Part shown: positions 44,650-54,107 of the stretch, piece after piece | How positions within the stretch are numbered: the stretch's first letter is position 1 | How the letters are laid out: each line of letters starts with the position of its first letter | Assembly: GCF_009755665.1 (NCBI RefSeq) | Contig: NZ_CP046622.1 | Span: forward strand, 5,397,001-5,461,000 | Source: Variovorax paradoxus | Lineage (GTDB): Bacteria > Pseudomonadota > Gammaproteobacteria > Burkholderiales > Burkholderiaceae_C | DNA length: 64,000 nucleotides | Reading direction: 5' to 3' | The notes under the pieces: generated by a model | What the model was told of the DNA's origin: nothing | The model's input: the letters and a program-made list of their open reading frames with translations, nothing else | Databases searched by the model: none | Program-made: the position numbers and the translations under genes

Positions 44650-45531
44650 CTATTTCGAAGAAAAAAGCCGGGCGATGCGCGCCAGCTTGTCGGGGTTGCG
44701 CTGGGCGCGGATGCGCACGATGCGCTCGCCCTCGATCTCGAACGTCTGCGCCGATTCGAGCTGCCCATCGAAGAAGCGCAGCAGCCCCGGCTCGCCGTTG
44801 ATGTCCACCAGTTCCATGCGCACCGCGGGGCCCATGCGGCGCCAGAGCGCAAAGTAAAGCTGTGCCAGCCGCTGGCTGCCGCGCAGGACCTTGCTGAAAG
44901 ACTGCACCTTGCCGCCGCCGTCGCCGATGAGTTCGACGTCTTCCGCCATCAGCGCCTTCAGGTCCTGCAGGCTACCGCGCGCCGCCGCATCGGCAAAGGC
45001 CTGCAGCAGGCGCTGGTGGGTTTCGCGCGAGACCTGGAAGCGCGGGCGCGCCTCCTGCACCTGTGCCTTGGCGCGGTGCACCAGCTGGCGGCAGGCGGCT
45101 TCGCTCTTGCCGAGGGTGCGGGCGATTTCTTCGTAGTCGGCGTCGAACACCTCGCGCAGCAGAAAGGCGGCGCGGGCCTCGGGCGCGAGGCGCTCCAGCA
45201 CGGCAAGGAAAGCCACCGACACGTTGTCCGCGCGCTCGAGCAGCTGCTCGGGCGTGGCGGGGGCATCGGTGAGCGTCGGCTCGGGCATCCAGGCCCCGAT
45301 ATAGTGCTCGCGCTGGACCTTGGCGGCACGCAGCCGGTCGATGGAAAGACGCGTGACGACGGTGACCAGCCAGGCTTCGGCGCTGTCGAAACCGGCCTTG
45401 TCGGCCTCGTGCCAGCGCAGCCAGGCGTCTTGCACCACTTCTTCGGCCTCGGCAACGGTGCCAAGCATGCGGTAGGCAATGCCCTGAAGGCGGCGGCGAT
45501 GGCTGTCGAAAGTAAGGGTGGCGTCGTCCAT
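44650..45531 (-). CDS. ECF41-group RNA polymerase sigma factor (SigJ-like)
   Basis: 293-residue extracytoplasmic-function sigma factor with a fused C-terminal SnoaL-like domain instead of a separate anti-sigma factor. Sigma region 2: YRMLGTVAEAEEVVQDAWLR; region 4: AFLLREVFDADYEEIARTLG, then KSEAACRQLVHRAK. The ECF41 hallmarks are present: WMPEP in the linker, DGGGK (~205) and NPDKL near the C-terminus, which modulate activity. I prefer the ATG at 45531 over the GTG at 45537, because the GTG lies only 2 nt after the -10 of its own promoter and would not be transcribed. Confidence 0.93.
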   Translation of the reverse strand: MDDATLTFDSHRRRLQGIAYRMLGTVAEAEEVVQDAWLRWHEADKAGFDSAEAWLVTVVTRLSIDRLRAAKVQREHYIGAWMPEPTLTDAPATPEQLLERADNVSVAFLAVLERLAPEARAAFLLREVFDADYEEIARTLGKSEAACRQLVHRAKAQVQEARPRFQVSRETHQRLLQAFADAAARGSLQDLKALMAEDVELIGDGGGKVQSFSKVLRGSQRLAQLYFALWRRMGPAVRMELVDINGEPGLLRFFDGQLESAQTFEIEGERIVRIRAQRNPDKLARIARLFSSK

Positions 45532-45539
45532 GGTCACAA

Positions 45540-45566
45540 GACGGGCGATCGACCTGGTTTGTGACA
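45540..45566 (-). promoter_or_regulatory. ECF41-type promoter (autoregulation)
   Basis: Minus strand TGTCACA (45566-45560), 16 nt spacer, CGTC (45543-45540): the same perfect pattern as in front of the partner gene. Only 8 nt separate CGTC from the ATG at 45531, so the message would be leaderless or nearly so. Confidence 0.85.
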
Positions 45567-45598
45567 GGCCATTTCGCGGGACGCGCCCGTTAATCCCT

Positions 45599-46456
45599 TT
45601 ACGCGCCCTGGTACTCGGCCTTCGGCCCGAGGTTGGCGGAGACTTCCTTGCGGTAGCGGTTGAGCTCCTGCACGGTCTTGAAGCTGCGGTTCATGAGCAG
45701 GCTCAGGTTGTGCAGGATGCGCTCGCCGACCTTGCCTTCCCAGGCGGCATCGAACTTGATCTGCTTGTCCAGCCAGTGCTCGAGCCAATCCGGGTCGGGC
45801 ATGCGGCTCTGGATGGTGTCATTGGGAAACAGCGCCTTGTTGACGTGCAGGTTGGTCGGGTGCAGCGCCTGGGCGGTGCGGCGCGCACTGGCCATGAGCA
45901 CGCCCACCTTGGCGAATGCGGCACGGGCCTCGTCGCCGAACTTTTCCATGGCGCGCTTCATGTAGCGCAGGTAGGCGCCGCCGTGGCGGGCCTCGTCCTG
46001 GCTCAGGGTGGTGTAGATGTGCTTGATGACCGGCTCGGTGTGCCACTGGGCCGCGCGGCGGTACCAGTGGTTGAGGCGGATCTCGCCGCAGAAATGCAGC
46101 ATGAGGGTCTCGAGCGGGGGCGCCGGGTCGAAGTCGAAGCGCACTTCGTGCAGCTCCTGCTCGGTGGGCGCGTGCTGGGGGCTGAAGCGCTTGAGGTACT
46201 CCATGAGCACCAGCGAGTGCTTCTGCTCCTCGAAGAACCAGATCGACATGAACGCCGAAAAGTCGCTATCGTGGCGGTTGTCGCGCAGGAACATTTCGGT
46301 GGCCGGCAGGGCCGCCCACTCGGTAATGGCGTTCATCTTGATGGTTTGCGCCTGTTCTTCGGACAGCAGCGAAGCATCGAACGACTGCCAGGGAATGTCC
46401 TTGTCCATGTCCCAGCGGACAGATTCGAGTTGTCTGAAGAGTTCCGGATAAAGCAT
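45599..46456 (-). CDS. Ferritin-like di-iron protein, acyl-ACP-desaturase-like
   Basis: 285-residue helical protein with two Glu-x2-His iron-ligand pairs, in SIWFFEEQKHSLVLMEYL (~80) and TTLSQDEARHGGAYLRYM (~170), plus additional Glu ligands in ITEWAALPATEMFLRD and HFCGEIRLNHW. The spacing is that of the ferritin-like superfamily close to stearoyl-ACP desaturase. Start MLYPELFRQLES at 46456. The reaction is not clear: desaturation or hydroxylation of a carrier-bound acyl chain is possible. It is divergent from the exported peroxidase gene and no electron donor gene adjoins it. Confidence 0.8.
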   Translation of the reverse strand: MLYPELFRQLESVRWDMDKDIPWQSFDASLLSEEQAQTIKMNAITEWAALPATEMFLRDNRHDSDFSAFMSIWFFEEQKHSLVLMEYLKRFSPQHAPTEQELHEVRFDFDPAPPLETLMLHFCGEIRLNHWYRRAAQWHTEPVIKHIYTTLSQDEARHGGAYLRYMKRAMEKFGDEARAAFAKVGVLMASARRTAQALHPTNLHVNKALFPNDTIQSRMPDPDWLEHWLDKQIKFDAAWEGKVGERILHNLSLLMNRSFKTVQELNRYRKEVSANLGPKAEYQGA

Positions 46457-46584
46457 CAAAATCTTTCTAAGGCCGCTGATTTTAGTCGGCCCGCTTGGCG
46501 CGCTCGTGACAGACGCGCGATGATGCGGCCATGCACCCCCTGAAGGCACGGATGCATACCCTCATTTTTGTACCAGGAGCCCTT

Positions 46585-47226
46585 ATGCCAACCCCCACCC
46601 GATCGCCCGTGCCGATGCGCCTTGCACAGGCTGCCGCGCTCGCGGTTTGCCTGCTTGCCGCTGGTACGGCGGGTGCCCAGGCCCCCTCTGCCGGCCCATC
46701 CACGGCTCCGGCCACCAGCCCCGCTGCCGCCCCCGCCGACGCAGCCTGCCCGGCCACACTGCAACACACCTTCCCGCGGCTGCAGGACGAAAAACCCCAA
46801 TCTTTGTGCCAGTACTCCGGCAAAGTGGTGCTGGTGGTCAACACCGCGAGCTTCTGCGGCTTTACCCCGCAATACAAGGGGCTGGAGGCGCTGGACAGCA
46901 AATACCGTTCGCGCGGTTTGGTGGTGCTGGGCTTTCCGTCGAACGATTTCTCCCAGGAGTCGGGCTCCAACAAGGAAATCGCCGACTTTTGTGAAAGCAC
47001 CTTCGGCGTGAAGTTTCCGATGTTTGCCAAGTCTTCGGTGCGCGGACCCAACGCCAACCCGCTGTTCAAGCAGCTGGCGCTGGCCTCCGGCACCACGCCG
47101 AAGTGGAACTTCTACAAGTACTTGATCGGGCGGGACGGCAAGGTGGTTCAGGCGTGGTCGAGCATGACTGCACCCGACGAAGCCGCCTTCGTGAAGGTGG
47201 TGGAAAGCCAACTCGCCGCAAATTGA
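46585..47226 (+). CDS. Exported glutathione-peroxidase-family protein
   Basis: 213-residue thioredoxin-fold peroxidase with a signal peptide (LAQAAALAVCLLAAGTAGAQ, ~12-31) and a Pro/Ala-rich spacer before the domain. Active-site elements: the peroxidatic Cys in VNTASFCGFTPQYKGLE (~91), Gln in FPSNDFSQESGSNKEI, and the Trp/Asn pair in PKWNFYKYLIGRDGK. A Cys version rather than selenocysteine, so likely thioredoxin-dependent; it would reduce peroxides outside the cytoplasm. Start 46585 is set by aggag at 46574-46578, 6 nt upstream; earlier Met codons lack a ribosome site. Confidence 0.9.
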   Translation: MPTPTRSPVPMRLAQAAALAVCLLAAGTAGAQAPSAGPSTAPATSPAAAPADAACPATLQHTFPRLQDEKPQSLCQYSGKVVLVVNTASFCGFTPQYKGLEALDSKYRSRGLVVLGFPSNDFSQESGSNKEIADFCESTFGVKFPMFAKSSVRGPNANPLFKQLALASGTTPKWNFYKYLIGRDGKVVQAWSSMTAPDEAAFVKVVESQLAAN

Positions 47227-47516
47227 CCGGGGCCCCGACCGGGGCTCTTCTCGCACCGGAGTCTTGTAGTACACGTGAACTGATCGTCACAAACGTTTAC
47301 CACTGAACCGGGAACCGCGCTGGCACACTGTCCTCATAAAAGACGTGGACAGCAAATGTCCTCCGGTTTTCATGTTGCGAGGTCTTCCAGGCGTTTCTCG
47401 TCTGGTCGAAATCCCGAGGTGATTCTTCTCCTCCTCCCTCCCTCCCTCCTTCGCGTCGGGGCGCCTCGCAGCATTTTTGTATTCCACGTGAGGGGGCGCC
47501 GCACAAAGGCGCCCCA
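47227..47516. other. Gene-free interval with pyrimidine tract and hairpin
   Basis: No protein-coding frame is convincing here. It holds a strongly pyrimidine-biased tract (about 47420-47452) and an 8 bp hairpin ggggcgcc/ggcgcccc with a 7 nt loop (47493-47515), immediately before the terminator hairpin. A small RNA or long 3' trailer ending at that terminator is possible; I see no clear promoter. Confidence 0.4.
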
Positions 47517-47553
47517 GAAATGAAAAAGGCGCCCGGGGCGCCTTTTTCATTTC
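47517..47553. terminator. Strong bidirectional terminator
   Basis: Perfect 17 bp stem (47517-47533 with 47537-47553) closed by a 3 nt loop. An A-run enters and a T-run leaves the stem, so it works on both strands. It overlaps the last codons of the GST gene on the minus strand and would stop rightward transcription as well. Confidence 0.88.
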
Positions 47554-48163
47554 ATGGTTGAGTGTCGATGAAGCTCGGCCGCAGCATCAGCTTGTCGTAC
47601 AACTTTCCAAGGTTCGGGTGCTCGCCGCGCCAGTCGATTTCTGGAAAGCGAAACCCCACCCAGCCCAGCGCACAGCCAACCGCGATGTCCGACAGGCTGA
47701 GGTGAATGCCGCTGCAGAAGGGCTTGTCGCTCAGGCCCTTGGCCATGGCGGCAATCCCGCCCTCGACCTTGGCGCGCTGGCGCTCGATCCAGGTGGCGCT
47801 GCGCTCGCCGTCGCCGCGGCCGCTCCAGGTGGCTTCCAGGCGCCAGAGCACGCCGGCGTCCATGACGCCGTCGGCCAGCGCTTCCCAGGTCTTGACCTCC
47901 GCGCGCTCGCGGCCCTGCTGCGGAATGAGCTTGCCCACGGGGGACAGCGTGTCGAGGTATTCGACGATCACGCGCGAGTCGAACATCGCCTCGCCGCCTT
48001 CCATGATGAGGCAAGGCACCTTCCCGAGCGGGTTGGAGTGTGCGATGGTGGTGTCGGCGGACCAGACATCTTCGATCACGAACTGGTAGTCGAGCCGTTT
48101 CTCGGCCAGCACCACGCGCACCTTGCGCACATAAGGGCTGGCGGCCGATCCGATCAGTTTCAT
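47552..48163 (-). CDS. Glutathione S-transferase family protein
   Basis: 203-residue GST. N-terminal thioredoxin-like domain with the start MKLIGSAASPYVRKVRVVLAE, the cis-Pro region NPLGKVPCLIM and the glutathione-binding Asp-Ser in MFDSRVIVEYLD. The helical C-terminal domain has HLSLSDIAVGCALGW (N-capping box Ser-x2-Asp). The active residue is probably the Ser in SAASPYVRK, as in the bacterial YibF-like group. Cytosolic; substrate unknown. Divergent from purB over 119 bp and terminated by the strong hairpin it overlaps. Confidence 0.92.
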   Translation of the reverse strand: MKLIGSAASPYVRKVRVVLAEKRLDYQFVIEDVWSADTTIAHSNPLGKVPCLIMEGGEAMFDSRVIVEYLDTLSPVGKLIPQQGRERAEVKTWEALADGVMDAGVLWRLEATWSGRGDGERSATWIERQRAKVEGGIAAMAKGLSDKPFCSGIHLSLSDIAVGCALGWVGFRFPEIDWRGEHPNLGKLYDKLMLRPSFIDTQP

Positions 48164-48273
48164 GAAGGCTCTCTCCCTTTGCTTTGATAACGATTGTTCG
48201 TGGCTATTTTAGGGGAACGCTGAAAAAGGCAGCTTCGAACTGCCGCGAACGGGCGTCGGCGCGGCCCGCCTAA

Positions 48274-49662
<1,389 letters not shown>

Positions 49663-49680
49663 GGCTTCCCGCACCGATGC

Positions 49681-49704
49681 AACAGCCGCCCGAGGGCGGC
49701 TGTT
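49681..49704 (+). terminator. purB terminator
   Basis: 10 bp perfect stem aacagccgcc / ggcggctgtt with loop cgag, followed by a T-rich stretch, 19 nt after the purB stop. Confidence 0.85.
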
Positions 49705-49812
49705 CGCTTCGCGTCTTCGCTTTTCGTTTTCTGCCGAAATTTCCAGCCAACGCGCCGTGACCGGCGCGCCAGCCAACAACCGTGACGGGACGCCTCGAAG
49801 TCCCCGTTGTTC

Positions 49813-50961
49813 ATGCGCGCCCCCCTGAGACGCCTCTGGCTCAAGATTCACCGCTGGATCGGCCTGTCGCTCGGACCGGTACTCGCCCTCACGGCGCTGC
49901 TTGGCGCCGTGCTGGTGGTGGCCTTGCCGATCGACCGCTACGCGCATCCTGACTTCTTCGTCGCGCGAAGCGCGGCCGATGCGGGAACAGCAACGGCCCG
50001 GGCCGCGCTTCCGCTCGAGCCGTTGCGCCAGCGCATCCTGGCCGAATTCGGCCCCACCACCAACTTCACGCTGCGGCCGCCCCGCAAACCCGGCGAAACG
50101 CTCTGGGTGTACGTGCGCGGGCCGTGGGAGGGCACGCTTTACCTCGACCCCGCAACCGGCGCCGAGCAAGGCCGGCGCGGGTCGCACGAAGGCGCCTACA
50201 ACCTGATGTTCGAACTGCACAGCAGCCTGCTGCTGGAAGACACGGGCAAGGGCATCCTGGCTTTTGTGGCGCTGGCCTACCTCTTCCTGCTGGTCACGGG
50301 CGTGGTGCTCTGGTGGCCCACGCGCTGGCCGCCCTCGCTGCGCATTGTGCTGAACCGCGGCCTGCTGCGCGGCTTGTTCGACCTGCACCGGACGGGCGGC
50401 GCCGTGCTCGGGCTGCTGATCGCGGTGTCGATCTTCACGGGTGCCTACATGGCCTGGCGGCCGCTCGGCAACTTCATTTCAGCCGCGGTCGGGCAACAGC
50501 AGGTCAAGCCGCCTGTGGTACCCAAGGGCCCTACGTCAGCCCCCCGGCTTTCGCTCGACGAGCTCGTCGCCCGCGCCCAGCAGGTGTTTCCGGGCCAGCC
50601 GATCGGCTACGTCCAGGTGCCGGCCAAGCCCGACCGGCCGCTGCGCGTGCGCTTCCGGCTGCCCGACGATCCACATCCGAACGGCATCGGCTCGGCATGG
50701 CTGCATCCGCTGACGGGCGAGGTGCTGGCGGTGCGCCGCTGGCAAGACCTGGACGTGGGCAACGGCGCGGTGGTGGTGATCTACCCACTGCACACGGGCG
50801 AGCTGGGCGGGCTGGTGCACCAGGCCGTCACCGTGCTGCTCGGCCTTGCCCTTTGCGGTCTGGGCGTGAGTGGCGTCTGGCTCTGGTGGCGGCGCCGCGC
50901 GGTGGCTGCGGCGGCGGCTCGCGACCGGGCACTTTCCGGCAGCACGCGCACCACGTCTTGA
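49813..50961 (+). CDS. PepSY-associated TM-helix protein (iron-siderophore reductase-like)
   Basis: 382-residue inner-membrane protein with four visible hydrophobic helices: SLGPVLALTALLGAVLVVAL (~18-38), FVALAYLFLLVTGVVLWW (~150), GGAVLGLLIAVSIFTGAYM (~195) and TVLLGLALCGLGVSGVWLWW (~350). The N-terminal RLWLKIHRWIGL and the conserved FDLHR mark the PepSY_TM family. Members encoded beside TonB receptors are thought to reduce ferric siderophores or ferric citrate. ATG at 49813. It precedes a FecA-like receptor by 47 nt in the same direction, so the two form an iron-uptake operon. Function is inferred from context. Confidence 0.88.
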   Translation: MRAPLRRLWLKIHRWIGLSLGPVLALTALLGAVLVVALPIDRYAHPDFFVARSAADAGTATARAALPLEPLRQRILAEFGPTTNFTLRPPRKPGETLWVYVRGPWEGTLYLDPATGAEQGRRGSHEGAYNLMFELHSSLLLEDTGKGILAFVALAYLFLLVTGVVLWWPTRWPPSLRIVLNRGLLRGLFDLHRTGGAVLGLLIAVSIFTGAYMAWRPLGNFISAAVGQQQVKPPVVPKGPTSAPRLSLDELVARAQQVFPGQPIGYVQVPAKPDRPLRVRFRLPDDPHPNGIGSAWLHPLTGEVLAVRRWQDLDVGNGAVVVIYPLHTGELGGLVHQAVTVLLGLALCGLGVSGVWLWWRRRAVAAAAARDRALSGSTRTTS

Positions 50962-51008
50962 GCGGGGCGCCGCAGCAGCTTTCGATTACTGATATCCGAG
51001 GAGAAACC

Positions 51009-53180
51009 TTGTTCAAACAGAAAAAGTGCGCCGCGCTGGTCATCGCGCTGTTTCCCATCAGCTTCCAGAGCTTTGCGGCCGACGCGGAGCCTGCTGATGC
51101 CGCGTCCGGCGCGAAATCGCTGGAGGCGGTGACCGTCACCGGCGACTGGCTGGGCTCGCCCAACGAGACCAAGGTGCTCGAGCATCCGGGCGCGCGCAGC
51201 ATCATCGAACGCAAGCAGATCCAGGAAAGCGGCTCGAGCAGCGTGCGCGACGTGCTGCGCCAGGTTCCCGGCGTGCAGGTGCAGGAGAGCAACGGCACGG
51301 GCGGCAGCGACATCTCGCTCAATGTGGGCGTGCGCGGGCTCACCTCGCGGCTGTCGCCGCGCTCGACCATCCTGCTGGACGGCGTGCCGCTGGCCTATGC
51401 GCCCTATGGCCAGCCGCAGCTGTCGCTGGCGCCCCTTTCCCTTGGCAGCCTGGAGGCGGTCGACGTGGTGCGCGGCGCGGGCTCGGTGCGCTACGGCCCC
51501 CAGAACGTGGGCGGCATCATCAACTTCGTGACTAGGGCAATTCCGAAGCAGTTCGCCGGCGAAATCGGCGTGGGTGTCGAAAGCGCCAGCCATGGCGGCG
51601 GCGTCAAGACCACGCCCACGCTGTTCATGGGCGGCACCAACGAGAACGGCCTGGGTCTTGCGCTGCTGTATTCAGGCACGCACGGCGACGGCTTTCGCCA
51701 GAGCAACGACCACACCAGCATCAACGACCTGATGCTGAAGGGCGCGTATCGCATCTCGAACACGGACGACATCGCCGTCTCGCTGCACCATTTCGAAGGC
51801 AAGGGCCGCATGCCGGGCGGCCTGACGACGGCGCAGTTTGCGGCCAACCCGTTCCAGTCGGACCGCCCTTTCGACGAATTTTCGGGTCGCCGCACCGACG
51901 GCTCGATCAAGTACACGCATAACGACGGCGTGAACAAGTTCGAGATGCTGACCTACTACACGGACTCGTACCGCAGCAGCTACCTCGAGCAGGAAGGCAC
52001 GGGCGCCAACACCGGCAGGCGCCGGCTCACCACGGCTCCGCGCGACTACAAGACCTTTGCCATCGAGCCCCGCTATTCGCGGCTGATCGATTCGGGCAGC
52101 GTGGTGCAGGAAGTGAGCGTGGGCGTGCGCTACCTCAAGGAAGAAGCCTCCGAGGTGGCAACGCGCAGCAGCTACTACACGCCCACACCCGGCTACAACG
52201 CCTACACCCGTGCGCAGCCGGCATACCAGACCAGCAAGGGCGGCACGACCGCGCATGCCTTCTACATCGACGACCGCATCGACTTCGGCAACTGGACGAT
52301 CACGCCCGGGGTGCGCTACGAGTCGATCCGCTCGCACAACGATGTCTTCACGGTGGCAAACAACCGCGTGACGGGCGCGATCTATCCGAAGATCGACTCC
52401 AACGAGGTGCTGCCGACGCTGTCGGTGCTCTACCGCATGAGCGAGCGCTGGTCGGTGTTCGCAAACGCCGGCGTGTCGTTCGGCCCGCAGCAATACGCCC
52501 AGCTTGCGCAGTCCACCACCGGCCTGCACCCCGAAAAGGCAAAGACCTATGAAATCGGCACGCACTACAAGGGCGAGGCCTGGAGCGGCGAGCTGACGCT
52601 GTTCAACATCAATTTCGACAAGGAACTGCAGCTGGCCCGCTCGATCACCGGCGACGTCGGCCAGTGGACCGACCTGGGCGCCACGCGGCACCGCGGCCTG
52701 GAGTCGGCCCTGCGCTACGACATGGGCAGCCTGAGCGATTCGCTCAAGGGCCTGTCGCTGTCCGCGACCTACACTTACACGCAGGCCACCTCGAAGGCGG
52801 GCGCCTTTGCGGGCCGCGACCTGCCGTTCTACTCGCGCCAGGTGGCAACGCTCGGCGCGCGCTACGAACGCGGGCCATGGACCTTCAACGCCGACGTGTA
52901 CGCGCAATCGAAGCAGCGTTCGCCGGGCTCACCCGACGACGGCGCAAACTACATCACGCTCGAAGATTCGACCGGCCGGCTCGGCGACATCCCGGGCTAC
53001 GCCACGATGAACCTGCGCGCGGGCTACGACTTCGGCCCCTCGATGAGCAACCTGAAGCTGGCCGTCGGCATCAAGAACCTGTTCGACCGCCGCTACTACA
53101 ACCGCTCGGTCGACAACAACGGCGGCAAGTACGTGGGCCAGCCGCGCACGCTGTACATGCAGGCTTCGGTGGCGTTCTGA
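51009..53180 (+). CDS. TonB-dependent ferric-siderophore receptor, FecA-like
   Basis: 723-residue outer-membrane receptor. TTG start at 51009 with a strong GAGGAG at 50998-51003; signal peptide MFKQKKCAALVIALFPISFQ to SFAADA. The TonB-box-like stretch SLEAVTVTGDW leads straight into the plug (SGSSSVRDVLRQVPGVQVQE, then the FecA-type STILLDGVPLAYAPYGQPQL and VDVVRGAGSVRYGPQNVGG). A 22-strand barrel follows, ending in YMQASVAF with the terminal Phe. The N-terminal signalling domain of E. coli FecA is absent, and no FecI/FecR pair is near, so it is not a surface-signalling receptor. The ligand is probably ferric citrate or a hydroxycarboxylate siderophore (inference from FecA similarity). Confidence 0.9.
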   Translation: MFKQKKCAALVIALFPISFQSFAADAEPADAASGAKSLEAVTVTGDWLGSPNETKVLEHPGARSIIERKQIQESGSSSVRDVLRQVPGVQVQESNGTGGSDISLNVGVRGLTSRLSPRSTILLDGVPLAYAPYGQPQLSLAPLSLGSLEAVDVVRGAGSVRYGPQNVGGIINFVTRAIPKQFAGEIGVGVESASHGGGVKTTPTLFMGGTNENGLGLALLYSGTHGDGFRQSNDHTSINDLMLKGAYRISNTDDIAVSLHHFEGKGRMPGGLTTAQFAANPFQSDRPFDEFSGRRTDGSIKYTHNDGVNKFEMLTYYTDSYRSSYLEQEGTGANTGRRRLTTAPRDYKTFAIEPRYSRLIDSGSVVQEVSVGVRYLKEEASEVATRSSYYTPTPGYNAYTRAQPAYQTSKGGTTAHAFYIDDRIDFGNWTITPGVRYESIRSHNDVFTVANNRVTGAIYPKIDSNEVLPTLSVLYRMSERWSVFANAGVSFGPQQYAQLAQSTTGLHPEKAKTYEIGTHYKGEAWSGELTLFNINFDKELQLARSITGDVGQWTDLGATRHRGLESALRYDMGSLSDSLKGLSLSATYTYTQATSKAGAFAGRDLPFYSRQVATLGARYERGPWTFNADVYAQSKQRSPGSPDDGANYITLEDSTGRLGDIPGYATMNLRAGYDFGPSMSNLKLAVGIKNLFDRRYYNRSVDNNGGKYVGQPRTLYMQASVAF

Positions 53181-53214
53181 AGAACCCCATGGGGGCGCAT
53201 ACACTCGCGCACCC

Positions 53215-53775
53215 ATGGCCCTCAAATCCACCATCTTCAAGGCCGCCCTCGCGGTGGCCGACATCGACCACGGCTACTACGCCGACCATGCGCTGACCCT
53301 GGCGCGCCACCCGAGCGAGACCGACGAGCGGATGATGATCCGGCTTGTCGCGCTCGCGCTCAACGCCTACAAGCTGCAGGACGTGTGCCAGGGCGACGGC
53401 ACGCTGGCCTTCGGCGCGGGTCTGTCGAACGTGGACGAGCCCGATGTGTGGCTGCGCGATTTCACGGGCGAGACCAAGCTGTGGATCGAGGTCGGTCAGC
53501 CCGAGGACAAGCCCATCATCAAGGCCTGCGGCAAGTCGGACGAAGTGATCGTCTATTGCTTCAACCATGCCGCCGAGATCTGGTGGCGCGGCATCGAGAA
53601 CAAGCTCACGCGGCCGCAGAACCTGTCCGTCTACCGGGTGCCGACGGAGGCCTCGCAGGCGCTGGCCGCGCTGGCGCAGCGCAGCATGCAGCTGCAGGCG
53701 ACGATCCAGGAAAACACGCTGACGCTGGGCGACGGCACAAACAGCATCGACGTCGAACTGCTGCGCTGGAACTAG
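53215..53775 (+). CDS. yaeQ: YaeQ family protein
   Basis: 186-residue cytosolic protein with the YaeQ hallmarks: ALKSTIFKAALAVADIDHGY (residues 2-21), HPSETDERMMIRLVALAL, ETKLWIEVGQPEDKPIIKAC and VYRVPTEASQALAAL. The fold is nuclease-like (PD-(D/E)xK superfamily: Asp, Glu in WIEVG and Lys positions are present), but the biochemical function is not established. ATG at 53215 gives full family length. It stands alone after the iron receptor gene, 34 nt downstream, and meets a convergent gene 13 nt after its stop. Confidence 0.93.
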   Translation: MALKSTIFKAALAVADIDHGYYADHALTLARHPSETDERMMIRLVALALNAYKLQDVCQGDGTLAFGAGLSNVDEPDVWLRDFTGETKLWIEVGQPEDKPIIKACGKSDEVIVYCFNHAAEIWWRGIENKLTRPQNLSVYRVPTEASQALAALAQRSMQLQATIQENTLTLGDGTNSIDVELLRWN

Positions 53776-53792
53776 CGCTCAACAGGCGCTAG
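53772..53792. terminator. Small convergent-gene hairpin
   Basis: 7 bp stem ctagcgc / gcgctag with a 7 nt loop, spanning the yaeQ stop and the stop of the convergent DUF2007 gene. No T-tract, so terminator function is uncertain. Confidence 0.4.
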
Positions 53793-54094
53793 GCAGCCGG
53801 CATCATCGCGCCGCAGTGCCAGCATTGCTCGAAGCCGCCTTCGATCCGCTCGCCGCACACGCATTGCCAATTGCGCTGCGGCCGATGCTGCGCCGCATGC
53901 AGCACGTGCCGGGCGCGCTCGAACTGGGTTTCATCGTCGATCCAGATTTCGGGCAGGCACTGGTCCGGCGGCAACTGGCCCATCACGGCGCCGAGAAATT
54001 CGCGCTGGACCGTCGCCTCGACGCCCTCCTCGCGCAAGGCATGCACCCACAAGGTCGCAATCGCAAGGTTGGGCGCTTGGGCGAGGCGGCGCAT
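53789..54094 (-). CDS. DUF2007-type protein with C-terminal zinc ribbon
   Basis: 101-residue protein. The N-terminal ~65 residues (LAQAPNLAIATLWVHALREE, EFLGAVMGQLPPDQCLPEIW) are the small DUF2007 signal-transduction-like fold. The C-terminus carries a four-Cys zinc ribbon, CVCGERIEGGFEQCWHCG. Start MRRLAQAP at 54094; the frame continues upstream only as an antisense-like extension in the neighbouring gene. It follows the DUF1289 gene by 13 nt in the same direction. Function unknown; a small regulatory or protein-binding role is likely for the family. Confidence 0.82.
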   Translation of the reverse strand: MRRLAQAPNLAIATLWVHALREEGVEATVQREFLGAVMGQLPPDQCLPEIWIDDETQFERARHVLHAAQHRPQRNWQCVCGERIEGGFEQCWHCGAMMPAA

Positions 54095-54107
54095 GCGGTG
54101 GCCTCTC

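Noticed and set aside
47325-47340. TGGCAC resembling the -24 element of a sigma-54 promoter
   Set aside because: The required GC of the -12 element is missing at the correct distance (CCTC instead of TTGC).
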